Assembly (NCBI RefSeq): GCF_900163755.1
Contig: NZ_FUKI01000135.1
Coordinates: 1 to 64,000, forward strand
DNA: 64,000 nt
From: Crenothrix polyspora
Lineage (GTDB): Bacteria; Pseudomonadota; Gammaproteobacteria; Methylococcales; Methylomonadaceae
Direction: 5' to 3'
Shown here: piece by piece, positions 18,838 to 28,138 of the stretch
How positions within the stretch are numbered: position 1 is the stretch's first letter
How the letters are laid out: each line of letters begins with the position of its first letter
Position numbers and translations under genes: made by a program
Notes under the pieces: model-generated
The model's input: only the letters and a program-made list of their open reading frames with translations
What the model was told of the DNA's origin: nothing
Database searches by the model: none

Positions 18838-20094
18838 TTAATCCAAAACGGGCTGTGTGTTGCGTACCAATCTAAGCTGATAGTCACTGTATTTATAGCT
18901 CCAGTCGTCATACCCATAGCCAAAAAAAACATACCATGCATAACTGCTACTGCTTGCATATGGCGATGACGACCAAAACCACGCCGGTGTTTCTGGAAAT
19001 GCTGCTGTCACAATAGTCGGGCTGACGGAATTATCATCACAGGCGTTCAAGGTTTTTTCGCCTACCGCGTGGGTTTTACCACTGCTGCAATACACTAAAG
19101 TTTTCAACTCCTCTCGTGTGGGCACACGCCAATCGGTATAACCTGCATAATCAACGTTCTTAAAGCTATTCATTGCCTGTTCCCATGAATAGCTTGTTGC
19201 CGCACCGGTACAACTTTTGCCTTGCCAATTTTGTCCCAGGCTACACCGCATCCACATTAAGCCTGTTTTAGTGTCTTTTACCAAACCGTCCTTCACTTGA
19301 TAATGTGCTATTGCTTGCCAACCCGCTGAGCTGTCGTGTTTAGTTTGCAAAGCTTCAATACGCTGCTGACGCTGCGTTTTTGTATTATATTCTAACTGCT
19401 TCTGTGCAATAGCTGCATACTGGCCACTAGGGTATTGCTGTAAATAATTTCGATATAATTCAATATTGGGATGCGTTTGAATACTACGCCAATATATTTT
19501 TTCAGCGTTACCGGCATCGTCTACTATTTCAACATGCTCAGTCGGTAGGTTTACTGCACGCGACATTTTCATATAACTGTTCAGTTGGGTACGCGCAATA
19601 TCAGCGAACCGACCCTTCGGATACTGTTTTAAATAATCTCGATATAATTCAACGCTGGGATGGCTTTCAACACTTGCCCAATACAGTTGCTCAATACTGG
19701 CTGTGTCCTGCGTTGTTAGATTTTTTGGGGTCGACACAAATGCTTGATACAGCTCAGCTGTGGGCATTAACTCTGCGTAATCGGCTATTTGGGTACGCGC
19801 CAATCTTATAAATTTTCCGTTAGGGTACTGATTTAGATACGTACGATAGGCGGCTGCACTGGGGTGTTTTTCTACACTTTCCCAATAAATTTGCTCGGTT
19901 TTATCGGCTTCATCATCAGGAAAAACCTCTTTAACATCAATAACAAACATTAAAAATGTCATTATACTGACAACAATACCGGCAATTTTGGTGACGAGGC
20001 TTGAATGATGGTGCGCGACAAAAGCCTGAAAAAGTAGCCCCCCTGATACAATAGAGCCCAACAGCTTAAGCACGGTAATAATAAGTGCCGACAT
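18838..20094 (-). CDS. membrane protein with three tandem repeats and DUF1566 domain
   Basis: Protein of about 418 residues. Two N-terminal membrane helices (about 1-50) are followed by three copies of a 36-residue unit of the pattern IYW-SV--HP---YR-YL-QYP-G, spaced through about residues 65-235, and a C-terminal DUF1566 (Lcl) domain with DTKTGLMWMRCSLG, GYTDWRVPTREELKTL and FWSSSPYASSSSYAW. The repeats look like a TPR-related helical hairpin. DUF1566 is found in many exported or surface proteins. Start is uncertain: an in-frame GTG at 20142 would add 16 residues before the first helix. Function unknown. Confidence 0.8.
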   Translation of the reverse strand: MSALIITVLKLLGSIVSGGLLFQAFVAHHHSSLVTKIAGIVVSIMTFLMFVIDVKEVFPDDEADKTEQIYWESVEKHPSAAAYRTYLNQYPNGKFIRLARTQIADYAELMPTAELYQAFVSTPKNLTTQDTASIEQLYWASVESHPSVELYRDYLKQYPKGRFADIARTQLNSYMKMSRAVNLPTEHVEIVDDAGNAEKIYWRSIQTHPNIELYRNYLQQYPSGQYAAIAQKQLEYNTKTQRQQRIEALQTKHDSSAGWQAIAHYQVKDGLVKDTKTGLMWMRCSLGQNWQGKSCTGAATSYSWEQAMNSFKNVDYAGYTDWRVPTREELKTLVYCSSGKTHAVGEKTLNACDDNSVSPTIVTAAFPETPAWFWSSSPYASSSSYAWYVFFGYGYDDWSYKYSDYQLRLVRNTQPVLD

Positions 20095-20190
20095 GATATG
20101 GTTTATTTTATTATTGGCGGCAGTAACCAAGCCAAGTTTCACCTGTTACCACACGACTGAATGCTTACATATTAGCAGAATCGAGCGATT

Positions 20191-20334
20191 CTAAAACCTC
20201 AGCCGCCTCAGAAATAGAAATACTTTGTCTAAATTCATGTCTTCATTTTCAACGCAACCATTAATATATTCACAGCAAAGATCAAAATTCGGCTCGCTGG
20301 CTAAATAATCTGCTTCGCTCATACGGTTATCCAT
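20191..20334 (-). pseudogene. possible frameshifted small gene
   Basis: A 47-codon frame begins MDNRMSEADYLASEPN and continues FDLCCEYINGCVENED. The neighbouring frame then reads FRQSISISEAAEVLESLDSAN to a stop at 20165-20167, so the two could be one gene of about 65 codons broken by a single-base shift. The start has a faint likeness to the Uma2 N-terminus (YL-x-E, EYI-G). No strong ribosome site. Very tentative. Confidence 0.25.
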
Positions 20335-20975
20335 ATATGAGTAGCCTATAAAATGTATCCTTGCTTGTGGATTAGCCTAATTTACTAAACTCTACTCACT
20401 AACTAAAAATAAAAGCTTACAAACGTGATGATCGTATAAAATATACTTACCTTATACAACACAGTTAACGTCGGTTATTTTTACAAACTCAATTATATAT
20501 ATCATTGCCTTACATGACTCATTATTCATAAATAAGAAAAACTTTAACAGTCATTATGAGTATAAATCAATGTCTGATTAATTTACGAAGAAGTCATTAA
20601 ATCAGCGTATAAAAGACACTCAATAATCCTACAAAACTGATTATATAAACAATAATAATCTTGGTGTGTATTTTGCTTAACTCTATAAGGACTACCTAAT
20701 GATTTGGTGTCATTCAATTTTGAGCTTATTGCCTTAAAGCATTAAGCTTATCAAACTGGCTTGTTTAGATAAAGCCTACCGGATGAAAAAAGAATGCCTC
20801 ATCCTGAATTATCAAAATAATAAGCACCAGCTTTCAATTGAGCGCCATTTGTTAGGTGATTCTACCAAAGTCTCGTACACGATGTTCGAGATCCAATTCC
20901 CTTTAAAATTCCGTTTTTGCTAAGCTTAATTGGACACAATAAGCTCGTAAAACAAAAACAACACTCTGGAGACAA
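20335..20975. other. AT-rich intergenic region upstream of RTX gene
   Basis: About 640 bases of strongly AT-rich sequence without a convincing gene. A 46-codon frame at 20783-20923 lacks a ribosome site and similarity that I can recognise. The stretch must hold the promoter of the RTX gene, whose ATG is preceded by CTGGAG at 20965-20970, a usable Shine-Dalgarno site. Confidence 0.5.
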
Positions 20976-23552
20976 ATGATGGCCATAATAATTAAAGGTG
21001 GTTTCGGTAACAATAGTTTAACCGGGACTTTAGCTGACGAAATCCTTTATGGATTAGAAGGTAATGACATTCTCAATGGCGGCGGTGGTAATGACCAACT
21101 GTTTGGTGGCGCAGGAGATGATACGTATATTATTAATGGTGTAGGTGATATTGCCAGCGAAACCAATACCGATAACAGCGATGCCGGAGGCACAGACACA
21201 ATAAAAACGTCGATATCTTTTACATTGGAAAATTTTTTAGAAAATCTAATTTTAACCGGTACAGGCGCTATTAACGGCACAGGTAATAATCTGGACAATA
21301 CCCTAACCGGCAATGCCGGTAATAATCTACTCATTGGCGCTGCTGGAGATGACGATCTCTATGGCATGGCAGGTGATGATGTCTTAGAGGGCGGTGAAGG
21401 CAATGATATGCTGAATGGCGGTACAGGTGTAGATCAAATGTTTGGTGGTGCAGGTAATGACAGCTATTTTATCGACAATGCCGACGATGTCGTCAGCGAA
21501 GACACTATTGCCGGCGATGATGCAGGCGGTATCGATACAATCAACACACCTTTTTCAAGCACATTAAGTAGTTTTTTTGAGAACCTAACCTTAACAGGTA
21601 ACGCAATTGTTAACGGTACTGGCAACAGTTTTAACAACACGTTAACAGGCAACGCAAATAACAATACCCTTACCGGCGCAGAGGGCAATGATGTTTTATA
21701 CGGCAAAACTGGCGATGACATCTTAAAAGGCGATGCAGGCAATGACATACTTGTTGGTGGTGCAGGTAAAGATAAAATGTTCGGTGGCGCAGGCAATGAC
21801 ATTTATTACGTAACTTCTGCTAGCGATGTCATCAGTGAAGACAATGCGGCGGGTAACGATACCGGTGGCACCGATACTGTTAGTACAAACATTAGCTATA
21901 CTTTGGCTGATCGCTTTGAAAATCTTGCCTTATCTGGCTCAACAAACATTAACGGTACTGGCAATGCAGTAGATAATATATTACGCGGTAATGCGGGTAA
22001 TAATATTTTACTAGGCCTTGCCGGTGAAGATACTTTAAATGGCGGCGTAGGCAATGATACCTTGCACGGCGGTGATGATACTGACCTCTTGATTGATAGC
22101 GATGGCGATAACACGCTTTCCGGTGAAGGTGGAGATGATTTGCTTAATATAGATAACTCAACCGGCAATAGTACGCTGGACGGTGGCATCGGTCTTGACA
22201 GTTTTTCAGCCATTCGCTCTGTAGGCAAAAACGCATTGCTAGGTGGTGCCGGTGACGACCGTTTTGATATTGAAATGGCCAGCGGCGACAATACCGTAAC
22301 CGGCGGAGACGATGATGACACTATTCGTATGGATTCAGCCAGCGGTAATAATACCCTAGATGGCGGCACAGGCAATGATTTTATTAACGGCAACAATACC
22401 AGCGGCAACAACAGTATTAATGGCGGCCTGGGCGATGATCGTTTAATACTCCTCGCCCCAAAAGGCTCTAACACCTTGCTGGGCGCTGAGGGCTATGATC
22501 GCATTACACTGTCTGCGGGTAACACAGCCTCAGCCATACAAACAGTAGACGGTGGTGACCAACAAGACACGCTTATTGTTGATTACAATAATGCCAGTAC
22601 GGCACTATCTATGTCTTTTGATCCAATAAACAATACAATTGGCAGCATTATCACCGATACCGATCAGATTAAATTTACAAATATCGAGATTCTGACTATT
22701 ACTGGTAGCAACTTTAACGATACCATAAAAGGCGGCGAGGGTAATGATAAACTCAATGGTGGCGCAGGTGATAATACCGTACTTGGCGGCAACGGCGCAG
22801 ATGCACTATTGATTGACAACAATGCTTCAGGAAACAATACGTTAGACGGCGAAGCAGGTAACGATACGCTATCGTCTTCTGGCAGCACCGGCAATAACAC
22901 GTTAAACGGTGGCACTGACAATGACACATTAACAATGAGCAACGGCACGGGTATCAATACGCTTAATGGCGGTGACGGTGATGATAGGCTAACTGTCTCA
23001 GGAAATACCGGCACGACTACATTGTTAGGCGGCGCAGGTGACGATGTGCTTTTCGCTAAACAATCTAACGCGTCTAATACATTAAACGGCGGTGAAGGCA
23101 GCGACTTTTTAGATGCCACCGGCTCTATCAACGCAACTATCATGATGGGTGGCGACGGTAATGACAACATAATAGGCGGCTTAAGTAACGACCGGTTAAT
23201 CGGTGGTTTAGGCAGAGACACGCTGCATGGCGGGGCTGGCACAGATAGCTTTGTTTTTAACACTGCACCCGATGGCTTATTAGATAAAATCAGCGACTTT
23301 TCTTTAACAGAAAACGACATCATCGAAATTTCTGCCGGTGCTTTCGGTTTAAATTTAACCAGCGGCAAATTAGATATCGGCCAATTTACCTCAATATCCG
23401 CAACCTCAGTGGATCATCACTTTATTTACAACCAAGATACTGGGGCATTATCATTTGATAGCGATGGTGATGGTGCTACTGCACCTATCCAGTTGTTGGG
23501 TATTAGTGTGGGCATTGCACTGACAGCCGACAATATTAATATTGTTGCTTAA
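20976..23552 (+). CDS. RTX calcium-binding repeat protein (type I secretion substrate)
   Basis: Acidic protein of 858 residues built almost wholly of glycine-rich nonapeptides of the GGxGxDxLxG type, for example GGGGNDQLFGGAGDDTY and GGLGRDTLHGGAGTDSF. The first third has three larger modules (about 40-130, 140-240, 245-340), each ending with a segment like ENLILTGTGAINGTGN. The middle has a different, Ser/Asn-rich repeat, SGNNTLDGG. No N-terminal signal peptide is seen; the C-terminal 90 residues (KISDFSLTENDIIEIS onward) look like the uncleaved type I secretion signal. Such proteins fold outside on Ca2+ binding. No enzyme domain is seen and no type I exporter is in the window. Likely a surface or matrix protein. 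Confidence 0.9.
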   Translation: MMAIIIKGGFGNNSLTGTLADEILYGLEGNDILNGGGGNDQLFGGAGDDTYIINGVGDIASETNTDNSDAGGTDTIKTSISFTLENFLENLILTGTGAINGTGNNLDNTLTGNAGNNLLIGAAGDDDLYGMAGDDVLEGGEGNDMLNGGTGVDQMFGGAGNDSYFIDNADDVVSEDTIAGDDAGGIDTINTPFSSTLSSFFENLTLTGNAIVNGTGNSFNNTLTGNANNNTLTGAEGNDVLYGKTGDDILKGDAGNDILVGGAGKDKMFGGAGNDIYYVTSASDVISEDNAAGNDTGGTDTVSTNISYTLADRFENLALSGSTNINGTGNAVDNILRGNAGNNILLGLAGEDTLNGGVGNDTLHGGDDTDLLIDSDGDNTLSGEGGDDLLNIDNSTGNSTLDGGIGLDSFSAIRSVGKNALLGGAGDDRFDIEMASGDNTVTGGDDDDTIRMDSASGNNTLDGGTGNDFINGNNTSGNNSINGGLGDDRLILLAPKGSNTLLGAEGYDRITLSAGNTASAIQTVDGGDQQDTLIVDYNNASTALSMSFDPINNTIGSIITDTDQIKFTNIEILTITGSNFNDTIKGGEGNDKLNGGAGDNTVLGGNGADALLIDNNASGNNTLDGEAGNDTLSSSGSTGNNTLNGGTDNDTLTMSNGTGINTLNGGDGDDRLTVSGNTGTTTLLGGAGDDVLFAKQSNASNTLNGGEGSDFLDATGSINATIMMGGDGNDNIIGGLSNDRLIGGLGRDTLHGGAGTDSFVFNTAPDGLLDKISDFSLTENDIIEISAGAFGLNLTSGKLDIGQFTSISATSVDHHFIYNQDTGALSFDSDGDGATAPIQLLGISVGIALTADNINIVA

Positions 23553-23570
23553 CATACACTAACTTTACAG

Positions 23571-23597
23571 CACGAACAGATGTTCTATCTGTTCGTG
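23571..23597. terminator. hairpin between convergent RTX and ATP-grasp genes
   Basis: CACGAACAGAT (23571-23581) pairs perfectly with ATCTGTTCGTG (23587-23597) around five bases. It lies in the 58-base gap between two convergent genes, so it probably ends transcription from both sides. Confidence 0.75.
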
Positions 23598-23610
23598 TCT
23601 GTCTCTTCGT

Positions 23611-24636
23611 TTAATATGCCGCATCCAACAGTATGACTGGCGTATTAATCTCACTTATTTTAAGGCCGTAACGAATGCTTGGTTGTGGAATCGCGGCTCC
23701 TTTTATGGCTTGCAATGCAATATGCGCCAAATTAGCCCCCGATAAACACGCCATACCAAAGCCACCCGATGGCCGCGCATTAATTTCCAACAAGCGCACA
23801 CCTTGCACACCTTCTTTAAATTGGATATTAAATATGCCATTAAGACGATAATATTGCGTTAAACGCAATACCATATCTTGTATTTCGCAATTATTATCAA
23901 TAATTTGCCCATGCCCTGCTAGTGGCATTTTTTTTCTTTGCACCGCGCACAATAATTCTCCGTGTCGCCCCGCACAATCCACGCTCCACTCATAGCCAGC
24001 CAAATGCTCCATAACCAGTAAAGTATCAAATTGCGGTGTATTCAGCATGCCTTGTCGCAACTCTTGCAAGGGGATTTGGTATTCAACGCCTTTTAAAACT
24101 TGCGTAATACTGTCACGCGCTGTATCCAAAATTCTAAAACCCAAGCCAAAAACTGAAACAGCGGGCTTAATGCAAAGTTTTTCATGCTGGGCGGATAATG
24201 TTACAACAGCCCGATCGAACGCCTCACTGTTATTGACGGCAACAAAATCCATAACTTTAGCGACACTGGTCGGTAAATCACGGTAAAAGTGGGCTTTATT
24301 ATGTAATAAGCTGAGAGTTTCATAATCAGCAACTGACATCACCTGCACACCCATAGCATTAAATACCGCATGCTGTGCGCTAATCAAAGCGGCTTCCTTA
24401 CCTGGCCAAAACAAATCAATTTTATATTGCTGACAAAAATTCACACACCAAGACAAGTAGTCTTCAGCGGTTAAATCTGTAGGTTCAAGATAATTTTCAT
24501 CGGCGGCTAAAAAAGCTGTCGCCATCGGGTATGTTTGTGTGCAAATCAGCGTTATATCACCCGTAGAGTGTGATTGCCGTAGATTTCTAAATACCCCGTC
24601 TATGGTTGAGAATGTCTTATTAAACCAAATTCGCAT
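23611..24636 (-). CDS. ATP-grasp enzyme of the Ter module
   Basis: Protein of 341 residues with an ATP-grasp fold: N-terminal pre-domain, KLCIKPAVSVFGLGFRIL as the ATP-lysine strand and loop, LVMEHLAGYEWSVD with the hinge acidic residues, and the metal-binding end LLEINARPSGGFGMA. This kind of enzyme joins a carboxylate to an amine or thiol using ATP. It is the last gene of the ter operon, 5 bases after the terZ-like gene, matching the ATP-grasp proteins of known Ter clusters. Substrate unknown; it may act with the phosphoribosyltransferase and HAD enzymes at 8966-10886. Confidence 0.85.
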   Translation of the reverse strand: MRIWFNKTFSTIDGVFRNLRQSHSTGDITLICTQTYPMATAFLAADENYLEPTDLTAEDYLSWCVNFCQQYKIDLFWPGKEAALISAQHAVFNAMGVQVMSVADYETLSLLHNKAHFYRDLPTSVAKVMDFVAVNNSEAFDRAVVTLSAQHEKLCIKPAVSVFGLGFRILDTARDSITQVLKGVEYQIPLQELRQGMLNTPQFDTLLVMEHLAGYEWSVDCAGRHGELLCAVQRKKMPLAGHGQIIDNNCEIQDMVLRLTQYYRLNGIFNIQFKEGVQGVRLLEINARPSGGFGMACLSGANLAHIALQAIKGAAIPQPSIRYGLKISEINTPVILLDAAY

Positions 24637-24641
24637 ATAAC

Positions 24642-25241
24642 TTATAAATGCACAACAATTTGCGGTAACAAACTGTCAATAGTACGACCATTACCATTTT
24701 CACCAATCGCATGCATTTTCCACTCGCCATTATGACGATACACTTTAGCCATGATCTGTGCAGTATGAGAGCCTTGTGAACTCAGGGTATAGCGGGCAAT
24801 TTCAGTGTTATTCACGCCATCAACCAAACGGCAATAGGCATTTTCAACAGCGTTAAATGTTTGATTAGTAAACGAATTAACCGTAAAAACCAATGATTTA
24901 ACGTCAGAGGGTACTTTTTCTAGTAACACAATAATTTGTTCATCATCACCATCGCCATCACCCGTACGGTTATCACCCGTATGTAAAATGCTGCCATCTC
25001 GGCTTTTTAATTGCTTAAACCAAACTGTGTCTACGAGTTTATTTTGCTCATTAAACATAACACATGATGCATCTAAATCAATAGATTCACTGGCACCGCC
25101 ACCACCAAAAAAACCTTTCATTAGCCCGCCACCGGCAGTTTTTTTAGCGTCCCATCCCAATCCCATAATAACCTTGGTTAACGCAGCACCACTGTCTTTG
25201 GTCAACGAAATTTTCTGACCCTTTTGTAAGCTAATAGCCAT
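24642..25241 (-). CDS. terZ: TerZ-like calcium-binding TerD-domain protein
   Basis: TerD-family protein of 199 residues. [35 protein letters not shown] (calcium-binding acidic loop) and FTVNSFTNQTFNAVENAYCRLVD are present. The glycine-rich insert between the first two (GGGLMKGFFGGGGA) and the VNSF-type motif are TerZ-like rather than TerD/E-like. A strong AGGAG site precedes the ATG. There is a 125-base gap to terF, so it may have an extra promoter. Ter proteins are linked to tellurite, phage and colicin resistance; the mechanism is not settled. Confidence 0.88.
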   Translation of the reverse strand: MAISLQKGQKISLTKDSGAALTKVIMGLGWDAKKTAGGGLMKGFFGGGGASESIDLDASCVMFNEQNKLVDTVWFKQLKSRDGSILHTGDNRTGDGDGDDEQIIVLLEKVPSDVKSLVFTVNSFTNQTFNAVENAYCRLVDGVNNTEIARYTLSSQGSHTAQIMAKVYRHNGEWKMHAIGENGNGRTIDSLLPQIVVHL

Positions 25242-25366
25242 TGTGTAATACTCCTAATAGGGAATTAAATAGAGAAAGTTAGTTATTTTTTTAAGATCAC
25301 GATTTCAATTTTTGAACAATTTACTGTTAATGGCGACCCATCACGCTCAAAAGATCAAATCGTCTA

Positions 25367-26617
25367 TTATTGAATAATGCCTTTAAGTTTAGCCGCTTCC
25401 AACCAAAGTGGAAACTCACTTAATAAGCGCTCATACAAGTCTTGCTCACTGATACTGTTAATATCATCCAAAGCAAAAAAACCACAGTTATCAACAACAC
25501 GGCCAGGCAAGGTATCAAGTTTTTCTAAAATACCGTAGTTTCGCCCACCGATGCCGACAAATTGCCAGAAAATGGGCAACTTTGCCGCTTCTACTAATAG
25601 TTTTTTAATGACGGTGTTCTGGCTTACGCCCCCGTCACTGATAAAAATAATCAAAATTGGCAGTGTCGTGTTTTGATAATGTTTAACAACCTGCTCAATA
25701 ACTGCGGGTTCATTATTAATGCCCATCATGCCCCACTGTCGCCAACCGTATTCAGCACTGGCAATATAATCAGCATAATTTCTTAAGGTTGCAGGGGGCA
25801 ATGCCAAAACTTTATTAGAAAATGCCCACACATCCAAGGCACCATCGTTATCAAAATGCACGGCCAAAGGTAACAAGCGTTCAATAACTTGCTGTACTTT
25901 GCCTTTATCGTATTGTGCGTACATTGATCCTGAGGCATCCAACACTAAACCGACCTGAGCAAGCGTTGCAGACAATCGATGTTTTTCCAGTGAAATAGTG
26001 GCTTTTTTGGCAAGATCTACCAATTTTGGTGCTAGTGCCGCCACTTTTTTCTCTAATGAAATACGACTAACCGGTGGTGGCAACGCGTCAATAACATCAC
26101 CACCAAAGTGCATCACTAATGCTGCCAAACCGCCCGTAAAACCTTGTCCAATAGCATTAAAACGCCAGGTATTATCTTTACGATAAAGCTCACCAAGCAT
26201 TAAAGCTTTTTCATCGTGAAAATCAGAACCTGAAAATGAAAATCGCGCGACCTCTTGATTAGCACTCAGAAAACACACATAACCGTTATGAATATCGTGC
26301 ATAGTTTCGGTGCTATTTAATGCCGCAGTAAACACCAAGCGATCAATGGTTTGAGGTAGCACAGCCACATCACATAAAAATGTACTCGAACCCAACGCAG
26401 AGGCTATCAACTTAACAGCACCACACGGACTGTTCGGTTGATTATAGAATGTCATATAACGATCGTCTGACAATTTTTGCTGGTTATTTAAACCAAAACA
26501 AGCAAAATCAACCGTGTCTTGTATACCAGAAATCGATAACACAACATGCAATACTTGCGTGTTAGCGCACTGACACAATTCTGTTATCGACACGCGTTGA
26601 CCACGACGAATTTCCAT
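25367..26617 (-). CDS. terF: TerF-like protein: TerD domain fused to vWA domain
   Basis: Protein of 416 residues. The N-terminal TerD-like domain (about 1-170) is divergent: the usual GDGDDE calcium loop is not evident. The C-terminal vWA domain (about 205-400) has an intact MIDAS start LVLDASGSMYAQY and a later IIFISDGGVSQN. Such two-domain proteins are typical of TerF. I chose the ATG at 26615-26617, 7 bases after the terE stop; an upstream TTG at 26641 would overlap terE by 17 bases. The vWA domain probably binds a partner through a divalent metal. Confidence 0.88.
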   Translation of the reverse strand: MEIRRGQRVSITELCQCANTQVLHVVLSISGIQDTVDFACFGLNNQQKLSDDRYMTFYNQPNSPCGAVKLIASALGSSTFLCDVAVLPQTIDRLVFTAALNSTETMHDIHNGYVCFLSANQEVARFSFSGSDFHDEKALMLGELYRKDNTWRFNAIGQGFTGGLAALVMHFGGDVIDALPPPVSRISLEKKVAALAPKLVDLAKKATISLEKHRLSATLAQVGLVLDASGSMYAQYDKGKVQQVIERLLPLAVHFDNDGALDVWAFSNKVLALPPATLRNYADYIASAEYGWRQWGMMGINNEPAVIEQVVKHYQNTTLPILIIFISDGGVSQNTVIKKLLVEAAKLPIFWQFVGIGGRNYGILEKLDTLPGRVVDNCGFFALDDINSISEQDLYERLLSEFPLWLEAAKLKGIIQ

Positions 26618-26624
26618 ACTTTGA

Positions 26625-27200
26625 TTAAACACTGACTCCAAACGATGAGGCCAATGGCCCTAAGCCCCCGGCAAAACCTTGACCAACCGCTTTAAATTTC
26701 CAATCTGTTCCAACACGGTAAATTTCACCGAAAATCATCGCTGTTTCTATCGATGCATCTTCACTGAGATCATAACGCGCAATTTCTTGACCGCCTTCTT
26801 CGTTGATAATTCGAATATAGGCACGATTCACTTGACCAAAATTTTGCTTACGCTCTGCCGCATCATGAATAGTTACTGCAAAAACCACTTTATCTAAATC
26901 AGCGGGTATTTTACTTAATTCCACTTTAAGGCATTCATCATCACCATCGCCTGCACCAGTCAAATTATCGCCTGCATGCTGTACCGCACCGTCAGCAACA
27001 ATTTTATTGTTATAAAAACAAAAATCACTGTCCGAGCGAACTTTACCATCCAACTTTACCAAAAATCCACTGGCATCTAAATCGAACGCCGCACCATCGG
27101 TAGCGCGTGCATCCCAACCCAAGCCAACCACAACCTTATTTAATCCTGGAACTTCTTTGCTAAGGTTAACGTTACCACCTTTACTCAATGATATTGCCAT
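26625..27200 (-). CDS. terE: TerE-like calcium-binding TerD-family protein
   Basis: TerD-family protein of 191 residues, the standard length. It opens [16 protein letters not shown], and has [22 protein letters not shown], the Ca2+ loop [13 protein letters not shown] and the family signature [21 protein letters not shown]. By eye it is closer to TerE than to TerD (NNK before the GAVQH motif). It lies 56 bases after terD. The family binds Ca2+ in tandem sites and is cytosolic or membrane-associated. Confidence 0.93.
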   Translation of the reverse strand: MAISLSKGGNVNLSKEVPGLNKVVVGLGWDARATDGAAFDLDASGFLVKLDGKVRSDSDFCFYNNKIVADGAVQHAGDNLTGAGDGDDECLKVELSKIPADLDKVVFAVTIHDAAERKQNFGQVNRAYIRIINEEGGQEIARYDLSEDASIETAMIFGEIYRVGTDWKFKAVGQGFAGGLGPLASSFGVSV

Positions 27201-27256
27201 AAAAATCTCCGTGTTATATAAATATAGTGAATTTTAATGTGATTTACTTAACCACG

Positions 27257-27832
27257 TTAAATATTAATACCGTATTGTTTTGCTAAAGCAGATAACCCGC
27301 CCGCATAACCCTGGCCAACCGCTTTAAATTTCCATTCTGCGTTATTTTTATAAATTTCACCAAAAATCATCGCTGTCTCAATGGACGCATCTTCACTTAA
27401 ATCGTAACGCGCAACTTCGTTATCAGTCTCACGATTAACCACTCTGACGTAGGCATGAGATACTTGGCCAAAATTTTGTTTACGTGCTTCGGCATCATGA
27501 ATAGTCACTGTAAACACAATGCGCTGAATATCGGTTGGTACTTTATCTAGTAAGATAACCAGAGATTCATCATCACCATCACCTGCACCCGTGCGATTAT
27601 CGCCCGTATGCTCTACTGAACTACACAGCGATTTTGTTTGATTATAAAAAATAAAATCACTGTCTGAACGTACTTTACCATCCTCTTTTACCATAAAGGC
27701 ACTGGCATCCAGATCAAAATCAATGCCATCGGTAGGTCTTGCATCCCATCCCAAGCCAACAATGATATTTTTTAACATTGGATCTGTTTTTGACAGACTG
27801 ATATTACCGCCTTTACTTAATGAAATACCCAT
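27257..27832 (-). CDS. terD: TerD calcium-binding stress protein
   Basis: Protein of 191 residues and first gene of the ter operon. It matches enterobacterial TerD along its length: [61 protein letters not shown] and a C-terminal [27 protein letters not shown] site lies 8 bases before the ATG. The promoter region carries a perfect dyad (27878-27896). terA, terB and terC are not seen in the window. Confidence 0.95.
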   Translation of the reverse strand: MGISLSKGGNISLSKTDPMLKNIIVGLGWDARPTDGIDFDLDASAFMVKEDGKVRSDSDFIFYNQTKSLCSSVEHTGDNRTGAGDGDDESLVILLDKVPTDIQRIVFTVTIHDAEARKQNFGQVSHAYVRVVNRETDNEVARYDLSEDASIETAMIFGEIYKNNAEWKFKAVGQGYAGGLSALAKQYGINI

Positions 27833-27877
27833 AAATCGAACTCCAATTAGTTATTTTTAAAAAATAATTTCCTCATG

Positions 27878-27899
27878 ACTTTGTTCATAACAAAGTATA
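27878..27899 (-). promoter_or_regulatory. ter operon -10 element overlapped by an operator-like dyad
   Basis: Reading the minus strand, TATACT (27899-27894) is a good -10 hexamer 62 bases before the terD start. A perfect inverted repeat ACTTTGTT-CAT-AACAAAGT covers 27878-27896 and overlaps the last half of that hexamer. No good -35 hexamer stands at the right distance. The arrangement suggests a repressor site, or a promoter that needs an activator. The protein that binds it is not known. Confidence 0.5.
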
Positions 27900-28050
27900 G
27901 AAGAGTATTTTGAGCTATCCGTACAAATACGATATTACCTATATCAACAGTTCTCTACAACCAATAATACCCATTAATCGACTTTTTGCATAGCAACTAC
28001 AACTACTTTAAAAACTAATCTAACTGTAATAAAAATATTTCAAAAGTCTG

Positions 28051-28091
28051 AAAATAAAAAACCCCCGCTACCTAAAAGATAGCGAGGGTTT
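28051..28091 (-). terminator. rho-independent terminator of the pmo operon
   Basis: On the minus strand, AAACCCTCGCTA and TAGCGGGGGTTT form a strong stem with one mismatch (28080-28091 with 28058-28070), and a run of Ts (28061-28051) follows. It lies about 48 bases after the pmoB stop and fits a strong terminator for a very highly expressed operon. Confidence 0.9.
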
Positions 28092-28138
28092 CAATTCCTT
28101 TTAACTAGCAATTATACATTGCTAGCAAATTTCATTGA

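Noticed and set aside
20783-20923. 46-codon plus-strand frame upstream of the RTX gene
   Set aside because: No ribosome site, no recognisable motif and set in AT-rich intergenic DNA; chance frame is likelier.
22664-23368. Long minus-strand open frames antisense to the RTX gene, rich in Pro, Ser and Leu
   Set aside because: They are the mirror of Gly/Asp/Asn-rich repeat codons on the plus strand; the low-complexity composition is explained by the RTX repeats.
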